From the NCBI GenBank assembly GCA_002789635.1, contig PFTQ01000008.1:1-11251 (forward strand): a stretch of DNA of 11,251 bases, written 5' to 3'. Positions 6,035 to 11,251 of this stretch are shown here, piece by piece. A model generated the notes under the pieces. That model was not told where the DNA came from. It saw nothing but the letters and a program-made list of their open reading frames with translations, and did no database searches. Numbering within the stretch: the stretch's first letter is position 1; every line of letters starts with the position of its first letter. The translations under genes were made by a program, and so were the position numbers. The stretch is from Candidatus Aenigmarchaeota archaeon CG_4_9_14_3_um_filter_37_18 (GTDB lineage: Archaea > Aenigmatarchaeota > Aenigmatarchaeia > CG10238-14).

Positions 6035-6535
6035 ATGCTGCATATGAGTAAAAAGAAGAAAATTCTTCTGCTGTTCCTGTTCCTACTTGGATGGTTCTTG
6101 TTCTTCATGACAAACTCATTAGTCGGCTATGTAATCAATTATGAGTTCCCTTTGCTAATAATACCATTAATGTATTTCATTTCTTCTGGCCTCTGCTGGA
6201 TTCCTGTTATGCTAGTCCTAATCAGACCCAGGGTTATCCACAAAGAAGTCATAGTTGAGAAGGAGGTTAAAGGGAAATCTATAGTCATCGAGAAGCCCGT
6301 GATTGTTGAGAAGATTGTAGAGAAAGAGGTTTCTGTTGAGAAGCCTGTGGTTAAGACTCTTGACGACGACAGGATGAAAGATTATTTTATTGGCAGCAAG
6401 GAGACCAGCAAATATCATATGCATGGCTGCAAGTGGGTGGATGGGATTTATACGCAGCACAGGGAGTACTTCAAGACCCAGGAGAAGGCTAAGAATGCTG
6501 GGTTTAAGAAGTGTAAAAGCTGTTTGAAGCCGTAG
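6035..6535 (+). CDS. two-helix membrane protein with coiled VEK repeats and Ada-like zinc-binding domain
   Basis: Numbering is from ATG 6044 (163 aa); ATG 6035 adds three residues and neither start has a decisive promoter. A lysine-rich start (MSKKKK) leads into two membrane helices (about 7-22 and 35-60), which suggests both ends face the cytoplasm. A charged linker follows (about 64-104) built from repeats of the VEKxV and EKPV type, probably an extended or coiled stalk. The C-terminal 50 residues hold YFIGSKETSKYHMHGCKW (114-131) and GFKKCKSCLKP (153-163), which match the small Ada-like zinc domain: H125, C129, C157 and C160 are the likely ligands. That domain often ends membrane or secreted proteins in archaea and bacteria, with an unclear role. 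It is probably a membrane-tethered DNA- or metal-binding module; no partner is evident from the neighbours. Confidence 0.82.
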   Translation: MLHMSKKKKILLLFLFLLGWFLFFMTNSLVGYVINYEFPLLIIPLMYFISSGLCWIPVMLVLIRPRVIHKEVIVEKEVKGKSIVIEKPVIVEKIVEKEVSVEKPVVKTLDDDRMKDYFIGSKETSKYHMHGCKWVDGIYTQHREYFKTQEKAKNAGFKKCKSCLKP

Positions 6536-6548
6536 TCTGGATTAAAGA

Positions 6549-6554
6549 TTTAAA
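6549..6554 (+). promoter_or_regulatory. TATA-like box of the 71-residue ORF
   Basis: TTTAAA centred 25.5 bp before ATG 6577. This spacing favours ATG 6577 as a leaderless start over the upstream GTG at 6556, which lies too close to the box to be on the transcript. Confidence 0.55.
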
Positions 6555-6576
6555 TGTGATTCTACTTGAAATAATT

Positions 6577-6792
6577 ATGGGAACAGGGAATAATAATGGT
6601 AAAATATACAAACCAGATGATATAATACCAGCTGACATTTTAGATGCAATAGTAGCACAAATAGGCCAAGGTGGAATCAAATATATGCAAAGGGAAAGGT
6701 TTGGAGGATATATGGTCCAACTAATAAAAGCAGAAAGAGGTTATGGTGTTAAATTTACTCCATACCTAACAAATGCCGTGCATCCTTGCTAA
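6577..6792 (+). CDS. small protein of unknown function (71 aa), 3' end overlaps ValRS gene
   Basis: Not recognised. From ATG 6577 the protein begins MGTGNNNGKIYKPDDIIP, then has a helix (DILDAIVAQIGQGG) and a strand-rich half with KYMQRERFGGYMVQLIKAERGYGVKF. It has no membrane helix and just one cysteine, at the very C terminus. GTG 6556 would add seven residues, but the TTTAAA box at 6549 points to 6577. The gene is AT-rich and its last 27 bases overlap the 3' end of the convergent valyl-tRNA synthetase gene, so the two transcripts would be complementary there. The overlap and promoter spacing resemble the 70-residue ORF next to glyA. It could be part of an integrated element, but nothing else supports that. 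Confidence 0.58.
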   Translation: MGTGNNNGKIYKPDDIIPADILDAIVAQIGQGGIKYMQRERFGGYMVQLIKAERGYGVKFTPYLTNAVHPC

Positions 6793-9120
6793 ATCCTTCT
6801 CAAACACTTTAAGCTCGGCAGGAATCGCAACTTTGATCTGGTCTTTCATGCTTAACCCTTGGTCTTTCTTTGTCTTCCAAACCATGCTGTTAAACTCCAT
6901 CAATTTTCCAGTCAACTTTTCCATCCCATTTTTCCATTTCAATTCGGGGTAAGATTCTTTGCATATGCTCTCCTTCGAATACAATTCCAACCAGATGTAA
7001 TCAGCGACAAAAGGCGTTATCGGTGACAGTATCTTCAGAATGTTCTTCATGACCTCATGCAATGTGAACCACGCTGCTTTCTGCTCTTCCTTCCCAAATC
7101 CGCCTTCGCCATAAGCTCGGGTTTTAACCATCTCAACATAATGCGAAGCAAAAACATTCCAGACAAAATTCCTGATATCTTCGGCAATCATGCTGAACTC
7201 GTAGGCTTCATAGTTGGCTCTGCATCTCCCCACAAGCAAGTTGAGCTCGTCAAGAATCCACTTGTCCGCTTCTAACAATTCAACCTTCCCTTCGGCCTGC
7301 GGAAACATTGAGATAAGCCTAGCCACATTCCACAGTTTTGTCAGGAATTTTGAATTTCCTTCTATCCTCTCGAATGAGCATCTGATGTCGCCTTTTGTAA
7401 TATTGCCTTCCAAGCAGGACCAAATCCTAAATGCCTCAGCACCATATTTTTCAAGGATTTCATGCGGATCTATGACATTGCCTAAGCTCTTGGACATTTT
7501 CGTTCCTTTCTCGTCAACGATATGCATGTGTATCCAGCAGTCTTTAAAAGGAGGAATGCCATACAAGTGGAAAGATTTGACCAAAGTGTAATACAGCCAC
7601 GTTCTTACAATTTCTTTGCCTTGCGGCCTCATTGAGCAGGGCATATGCTTCTTGAAGAATTCTTTGTCCCACAAGTAGCCCATAACATAGGCGTTGGATG
7701 ATGATGAGTCAAACCAGGTGTCAAAAGTTCTTGTCTCGCCTGTCCATTCTGTCGAGCCGCATTTCGGGCATTTCTTCTCAGGGCAGGGCTCAAGCCAGGG
7801 CTGATAGTATTTGCCTTTCTCTGGAACGTGAATATAATCGCATTTTTTACAATACCAAAGAGGAACTTCTGTTCCATAGTATCGCCTCCTCGACAAAACC
7901 CAGTCTATGCTCACAGAATTAATCCAGTCCAGGAGTATCTGCCGGCTTTCAGGGGCGAAGAACTTCATCTTATCGGATGTTTTTTTCAATTCATCAACAT
8001 AATCGACTTGCTTAAGGTAGAATTCCTTTAATGCGACAAACTCAATTGGAGTCTTAGAGCGCCAGCATATAGGCGACCTTTGCTGAACAGTTTCCTGCTT
8101 TATTATCAACTCTTGTTTTTTGAGGTCTTCGATTATTTTATCCCGAGCTTCTTTAACTTTCATTCCCGCATAGCTGCCAGCAACATCAGTCATCTTTCCA
8201 TAAATATCAATTGCATAACTAGATTCCAAGCCAAGCTCACGAAGAGTGCGAATATCTGTAAAGTCCCCGAATGAGCAGATCATGACCAAACCAGATCCAA
8301 ACTCTATTTTAGCAGCAGGGTGTGGCATTATTTTGACTTCTTGGCCGAAAACAGGAACAATTGCGGTTTTGTTTTTCAGATGCTTATATCTTTGGTCTTC
8401 AGGGTTGTATAGTATGATTTTGCACGTGCACAGAAGCTCAGGCCTAGTTGTCGCGATGATTATGTCTTCAGCAGTTTCCTTGACTCGGAATTTGACGTGA
8501 TTTAATGCAGTTGATCCATCCTTGTATTCAACCTCAGCATCAGCAATAGCAGTCCCGCAGACTGAGCAATAATTCGTTGGCTTCAAATCCTCGTATATCA
8601 GGCCTTTCTTCCATAAGTCGATGAAAGTTTCCTGGGTCAGTTTTCTGTACTCCGGATCATCAGTGTCATATCTGCCAGATAATTCGTATTTGACATCCCA
8701 TTGGTTGCAGCTTAACCCTAACCGCTTGAAGGAATCTAAGGATGCGTCACCGGATTTCTCTATCATCTCCTTGCAGAGCTTGATGAATTCTTCTCTCGGG
8801 GTTTTGTGCATGTTTATTCCGTAAGTTTTCTCAGCCTGCACTTCAATAGGGAGGCCATTCTTGTCAAGGCCCATCGGAAACAGGACGTTATAACCGAGCA
8901 TTCTTTTAGAGCGAGCCATGATATCCTGCCAAACATAGGTGTAAGCATGACCGACATGAATAGGGGTGTTAACGTAAGGCGGGGGAATATCTATCGCAAA
9001 CAAAGGCTTCTTCGAGTTTTTGTCGAATTTAAACAGCCCTTCTCTTTGCCATTTATCCCATATCCCTTTCTCCAGGGACTTATCCCATCGATTTTGGGTG
9101 ATTTTTGGTTTGAACTCCAT
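6766..9120 (-). CDS. valS: valyl-tRNA synthetase
   Basis: A 784-residue class I synthetase that joins valine to tRNA-Val in the cytoplasm. The Rossmann core begins with PPPYVNTPIHVGHAY, whose HVGH (55-58) is the HIGH motif, and the second signature KMSKS lies at 541-545. The CP1 editing domain shows TTRPELL (224-230) and FGSGLVMICSFGDFTDI (274-290), a stretch typical of ValRS and not of IleRS or LeuRS. Cysteine pairs (CSVC at 185; CKKC at 424; CPKC at 451) look like zinc knuckles. The anticodon-binding helical domain covers the last 200 residues, and the C terminus is somewhat shorter than in many relatives. HIGH-region wording (PPPYVN for PPPTVSG; GLDKNGLP for GWDDNGLP) is divergent. ATG 9120 has a TTTAAA box 27.5 bp upstream. 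The gene stands alone on its strand. Confidence 0.96.
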   Translation of the reverse strand: MEFKPKITQNRWDKSLEKGIWDKWQREGLFKFDKNSKKPLFAIDIPPPYVNTPIHVGHAYTYVWQDIMARSKRMLGYNVLFPMGLDKNGLPIEVQAEKTYGINMHKTPREEFIKLCKEMIEKSGDASLDSFKRLGLSCNQWDVKYELSGRYDTDDPEYRKLTQETFIDLWKKGLIYEDLKPTNYCSVCGTAIADAEVEYKDGSTALNHVKFRVKETAEDIIIATTRPELLCTCKIILYNPEDQRYKHLKNKTAIVPVFGQEVKIMPHPAAKIEFGSGLVMICSFGDFTDIRTLRELGLESSYAIDIYGKMTDVAGSYAGMKVKEARDKIIEDLKKQELIIKQETVQQRSPICWRSKTPIEFVALKEFYLKQVDYVDELKKTSDKMKFFAPESRQILLDWINSVSIDWVLSRRRYYGTEVPLWYCKKCDYIHVPEKGKYYQPWLEPCPEKKCPKCGSTEWTGETRTFDTWFDSSSSNAYVMGYLWDKEFFKKHMPCSMRPQGKEIVRTWLYYTLVKSFHLYGIPPFKDCWIHMHIVDEKGTKMSKSLGNVIDPHEILEKYGAEAFRIWSCLEGNITKGDIRCSFERIEGNSKFLTKLWNVARLISMFPQAEGKVELLEADKWILDELNLLVGRCRANYEAYEFSMIAEDIRNFVWNVFASHYVEMVKTRAYGEGGFGKEEQKAAWFTLHEVMKNILKILSPITPFVADYIWLELYSKESICKESYPELKWKNGMEKLTGKLMEFNSMVWKTKKDQGLSMKDQIKVAIPAELKVFEKDLARMHGIC

Positions 9121-9144
9121 AGATAATAGATTTGTAGGAGGAGA

Positions 9145-9150
9145 TTTAAA
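9145..9150 (-). promoter_or_regulatory. TATA-like box of valS
   Basis: TTTAAA on the minus strand in CCTTTAAATCT, centred 27.5 bp before the valS ATG, within the 38-bp gap after the winged-helix gene. valS therefore probably has its own leaderless transcript. Confidence 0.6.
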
Positions 9151-9158
9151 GGTTTTTT

Positions 9159-9494
9159 TTAAGCATTGACTGGAATCAACAACCCTTGTTTCTCTAATTC
9201 TTTTTGGATAAAGAAATCTGAAATTTCTCCCTTTAATTTCACCAATTTCTGAACTAAAGGGTGCTCCTCATCCAAAGCGTAAAGTTTTGCCCTTGCTATT
9301 GTTCTGGTCTCTTTTACGATACCTAATTCTTCAAAAACAGGAAATATTCTATGCAAAGTTGTCCATGAAACGCCAGAATTTTCTGCTATATCTGTTAAGG
9401 TGTAATCGAATAAGCTTCTTTCTGCTAGTAAAAAATCCATCAGTTTTACCACAGGAGAGTTTCCAAAAACTTTCACAAATGCTGATTTTTCCAT
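9159..9494 (-). CDS. winged helix-turn-helix transcriptional regulator
   Basis: A 111-residue protein. The opening FVKVFGNSPVVKLMDFLLAE is typical of small archaeal winged-helix regulators. A helix-turn-helix follows at about 32-55 (LTDIAENSGVSWTTLHRIFP), then the wing (GIVKETRTIARAKLYALD, 58-75) and a C-terminal helix (HPLVQKLVKLKGEISDFF) likely used for dimer contacts. It should bind DNA as a dimer; no ligand pocket or cysteine sensor is visible. Its promoter holds three GGTATA repeats exactly 22 bp apart. The nearest overlaps the TATA box (9519-9524), a setting that suggests it represses its own transcription. It is divergent from the short gene at 9605 and the shared 110-bp gap could control both. 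It lies 38 bp before valS on the same strand, but that gene has its own box. Confidence 0.85.
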   Translation of the reverse strand: MEKSAFVKVFGNSPVVKLMDFLLAERSLFDYTLTDIAENSGVSWTTLHRIFPVFEELGIVKETRTIARAKLYALDEEHPLVQKLVKLKGEISDFFIQKELEKQGLLIPVNA

Positions 9495-9512
9495 GCAATT
9501 TATTAGTATTTT

Positions 9513-9562
9513 GGTATATTTAAACTTAATTATTGGTATATAAGAACTAAAAAAATGGTATA
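9513..9562. repeat. three GGTATA direct repeats with 22-bp period (probable operator)
   Basis: GGTATA occurs at 9513-9518, 9535-9540 and 9557-9562, so successive copies are exactly 22 bp apart (about two helix turns, the same DNA face). The minus-strand core is TATACCA followed by A/T. The first copy overlaps the TATA box of the winged-helix gene; the others lie upstream, between the two divergent genes. Confidence 0.6.
9519..9524 (-). promoter_or_regulatory. TATA-like box of the winged-helix gene
   Basis: TTTAAA centred 27.5 bp before ATG 9494 on the minus strand. It directly adjoins and partly shares the first GGTATA repeat, so a protein bound there would block TBP. Confidence 0.6.
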
Positions 9563-9604
9563 ATATTGTGATAAAATTAAGAGTCCTCTTTTTTAATTGT
9601 TTAC

Positions 9605-9772
9605 ATGGATAAAATAAAAACCCATATTCTCAGGAAATTGTATGATCACACTTACATCGGCAGAAGGCACTGCTCTGTCAGTGATATGAGGCAAGGTTTG
9701 CCTTCCCATGAACGGGATATGAAAGTTATTGAAAACTTAACTTCGCCACTTACCTCTAGTCAAATTCCCTAA
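9605..9772 (+). pseudogene. 5' part of a short archaeal gene, truncated by the insertion sequence
   Basis: ATG 9605 opens a frame whose first 45 codons are host sequence. At 9740/9741 it runs into the IS end and stops after ten foreign codons at TAA 9770-9772. The host part (MDKIKTHILRKLYDHTYIG, then RHCSVSDMRQGLPSHERD) resembles, from memory, a family of small archaeal proteins with a YIGGxHTxxxNLxxGLPxH pattern that normally continue for about 25-30 more residues with a glycine- and proline-containing C terminus; this is a recollection, not a match. An ATAAAATTAA box (9571-9580) lies about 28 bp upstream. It is divergent from the winged-helix gene. The missing 3' half would be expected beyond the right end of the window. 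Confidence 0.55.
9741..9752 (+). repeat. left terminal inverted repeat of the IS
   Basis: CTTCGCCACTTA, matching the inverted right end (CTTCGCCACATA) at 11 of 12 positions. Confidence 0.7.
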
Positions 9773-9792
9773 CTCAATTTGCCAAATGGATT

Positions 9793-11190
9793 TTACCACC
9801 GCAACTTTAGGCTATGATCCTCATATTTTTTCAAAAAATCCCCAAAAATCAGCAGAATTTCCTTTGAAATGTTAGACAAAACTGTGAATCTGAACGCTTT
9901 TTTTGGGTAAACCACAGTAAGTGTCAAATTATTCAGGAATTTTTTGAGTAGCTTTACATTTTTTACGACGGGGTTTTTGCTCAAAAGAAGTGTCAAATTT
10001 ATCAGGAAATTTGTGAGGAAAGTTATCAAAATACAGCCTATTATCGCATTCTTCGACCAATGCCTTATCGGCCTTAATTCCAGGCCTTCCTTTAGATTCC
10101 TGATGAATTTCTCTGCTATATCCCTCTTCTTGTATAGCATAAGGATTTTTTCCGGTTCATTATCAACCGAGCTTTCAAGAATGAAGCAGCCTTCCAGCCC
10201 TGTGATGTACGGATTTTTCATTTTTCCAAGGGTCTTTTGGATGCCGCCTTTCAGCATCACATACCCCTCTCTTGTTATCAGAGAACCCAAAGGCTTTCCT
10301 TTCTTGACCTTTGAGAGTTTCTTCTCATTCTTTTCCAGTTCTTTCTCAAACTTTCTGTTTCTCTTAAGAATTTGCTCTTCCTCAAGCTTTCTTGAGAAGA
10401 AGATGTATTTTGTCTCTTTTTCCTCTCTCAATTTGATGCATTCATAATCCCTCTTGTTTATCGAAAAATGAACAGATTCACCGAGATCCCTTCTTTTCTT
10501 GAATATCTGGATGTATTTCTCGTATGGATTCTTGTGTTTTCCTTTGAACGTGAGATAATTGTAGCCGTTTTTCAATACCATTTCCTTGTTCTCTTTTGTG
10601 TTTCCCCCGCAGTCAAATATCAGCAAGCTATTCTTTTCAAGAACCTTTTTTGCCACGTTGAATGTGCATCTGAAATGCTTCTTGTCCTGCACATTTCCTC
10701 TCTGTATTGTCAATGCGGTGGGTATGGTATTGATCCCTGTCCCTATCCCAAATGTCACCTGCTTCTTTCCAGGTTTATGATCTCTCGAATAGCCTCGCAT
10801 ACCTATTTCTGATTTGTTTCCTTCAAAATAAGTTGAAGACCAATCCATCAACTGTTTGTTTGAAATGAGGCCATGTTTCTTTAAGAGAAGATGATATTTT
10901 TCCAAAATTACTGCGGAGTTTTCTCCAACTCTTTCGATGGTCCTGTATATCGATCTTTCTCCCGGGACATTCTTTGAGCCTAAATACCCAAATTCCTCTT
11001 TTGAGGTGACATTTAGGATTTGATTTATAGAGACGTTCCTGGAGATTTTGTTATTCATCAGCAGCTTAATATTTTCCTTGAATCCTCTTGCCTTTTCGCA
11101 TATTTTTCCAAAAACAGAGTCAAAAAAATCAAATTCATCATCTATTTTATCTATTAGCACTATACTTCCTATTGGGAAGTTTACATTCAT
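9793..11190 (-). CDS. DDE transposase, IS1634-like (IS4 superfamily)
   Basis: A 465-residue RNase H-fold transposase that cuts and joins the IS ends. Catalytic residues are in place: D116 in LMDWSSTYFEG, D193 in LLIFDCGG, and E360 in the YREK signature, whose spacing is exact (Y353-x2-R356-x3-E360-x6-K367). RPIRHWSKNAIIGC follows as in IS1634 relatives. An insertion rich in lysine and glutamate (about 255-300) separates the second D from E, as usual in the IS4 superfamily. No frameshift or stop is present, so the enzyme may be active. GTG 11199 is possible, but ATG 11190 has the Shine-Dalgarno GAGGTG six bases upstream. That site and the ATG sit inside nested inverted repeats which may restrict translation of read-through transcripts. 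Confidence 0.9.
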   Translation of the reverse strand: MNVNFPIGSIVLIDKIDDEFDFFDSVFGKICEKARGFKENIKLLMNNKISRNVSINQILNVTSKEEFGYLGSKNVPGERSIYRTIERVGENSAVILEKYHLLLKKHGLISNKQLMDWSSTYFEGNKSEIGMRGYSRDHKPGKKQVTFGIGTGINTIPTALTIQRGNVQDKKHFRCTFNVAKKVLEKNSLLIFDCGGNTKENKEMVLKNGYNYLTFKGKHKNPYEKYIQIFKKRRDLGESVHFSINKRDYECIKLREEKETKYIFFSRKLEEEQILKRNRKFEKELEKNEKKLSKVKKGKPLGSLITREGYVMLKGGIQKTLGKMKNPYITGLEGCFILESSVDNEPEKILMLYKKRDIAEKFIRNLKEGLELRPIRHWSKNAIIGCILITFLTNFLINLTLLLSKNPVVKNVKLLKKFLNNLTLTVVYPKKAFRFTVLSNISKEILLIFGDFLKKYEDHSLKLRW

Positions 11191-11225
11191 GAACTCCACC
11201 TCAATATGGAGGTTGTAAACTTCCC
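11174..11225 (-). promoter_or_regulatory. nested inverted repeats over the transposase start (possible translational block)
   Basis: A perfect 12-bp inverted repeat (11174-11185 with 11214-11225; TGTAAACTTCCC type) encloses the start ATG 11190. Inside it ACCTC (11213-11209 on the mRNA strand) can pair with the GAGGT (11202-11198) of the Shine-Dalgarno. An AATAAAAAG box at 11233-11225 would start transcription near 11203-11208, after the pairing partners, leaving the native message open. Read-through RNA from outside would contain both arms and fold. Confidence 0.55.
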
Positions 11226-11239
11226 TTTTTATTCTTGAT

Positions 11240-11251
11240 TATGTGGCGAAG
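11240..11251 (-). repeat. right terminal inverted repeat of the IS
   Basis: Reads CTTCGCCACATA on the minus strand and ends at the last base of the window. Confidence 0.7.

Larger units (their letters stand above)
9741..11251 (-). mobile_element. IS1634-like insertion sequence (IS4 superfamily), about 1511 bp
   Basis: The element is bounded by terminal inverted repeats: CTTCGCCACTTA at 9741-9752 and its near-complement at 11240-11251 (11 of 12 positions match). It contains one transposase gene filling nearly all of it. The right repeat ends on the last base of the window, so the right flank and target duplication cannot be seen; the left flank ends ACTTAA. Fifty-odd bases between the left end and the transposase stop hold nothing else recognisable. 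The element has cut the short gene that starts at 9605. Confidence 0.8.

Noticed and set aside
7057..9126. Several plus-strand ORFs of 67-125 codons opposite valS
   Set aside because: All are antisense to well-conserved ValRS motifs, and none has a promoter box at the expected spacing.
9588..9598. T-rich run as a terminator
   Set aside because: It lies between two divergent promoters where no transcript is expected to end, and no stem precedes it.
9944..10812. Plus-strand ORFs of 167 and 114 codons, hydrophobic
   Set aside because: They lie opposite the intact DDE transposase; their phenylalanine- and serine-rich make-up is what the complement of lysine/glutamate-rich coding gives.
1..11251. 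CRISPR array, tRNA or rRNA genes
   Set aside because: No spaced repeat units beyond the three GGTATA copies were seen, and no cloverleaf-like or rRNA-like stretch was found in the gaps, all of which are short.

Overview
The window looks like a piece of a small, AT-rich archaeal genome, probably of the DPANN type. The grounds are an archaeal-style release factor (eRF1/aRF1 family with a zinc ribbon), an archaeal-type valyl-tRNA synthetase, and promoters of the archaeal form. At least five genes carry a TTTAAA box whose centre lies about 25-28 bp before the start codon, which implies mostly leaderless mRNAs. The assignment is by pattern recognition only.

Layout: Positions 1-1180 (minus) hold an almost complete aRF1-like gene whose catalytic GGQ is replaced by GGW and whose start is ambiguous. 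Positions 1258-1318 hold a GC-rich stretch that can form several hairpins. From 3115 down to 1313 (minus) runs an apparent unit of thymidylate synthase, dihydrofolate reductase and a small membrane protein. A divergent 70-codon gene (3212-3424) ends inside the 3' end of serine hydroxymethyltransferase (4671-3418, minus). Upstream of that lie a stand-alone LuxR-type HTH protein (4996-4730, minus) and a Nudix-family protein (5658-5038, minus). Three plus-strand genes follow: a 73-codon ORF, a two-helix membrane protein with an Ada-like zinc domain, and a 71-codon ORF that overlaps the 3' end of valyl-tRNA synthetase (9120-6766, minus). A winged-helix regulator (9494-9159, minus) has three evenly spaced operator-like repeats in its promoter. 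Next to it is a short divergent gene broken at 9740 by an IS1634-like insertion sequence, which fills the rest of the window (9741-11251).

How the genes fit together: ThyA, DHFR and SHMT are the three enzymes of the thymidylate cycle. ThyA makes dTMP and dihydrofolate, DHFR restores tetrahydrofolate, and SHMT reloads it with a one-carbon unit from serine. ValRS and the release-factor homologue belong to translation. Short plus-strand orphan genes with their own promoters are wedged between these minus-strand housekeeping genes. The right end is accessory: a regulator, its probable operator, a disrupted neighbour and a transposon whose transposase start is buried in an inverted repeat.

No single stretch proves a new system. 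The most unusual points are the GGW release-factor homologue, the fold-back structure over the transposase start, and the phased repeats upstream of the winged-helix gene. No tRNA, rRNA or CRISPR array was seen, and no gene-free stretch exceeds 300 bases.
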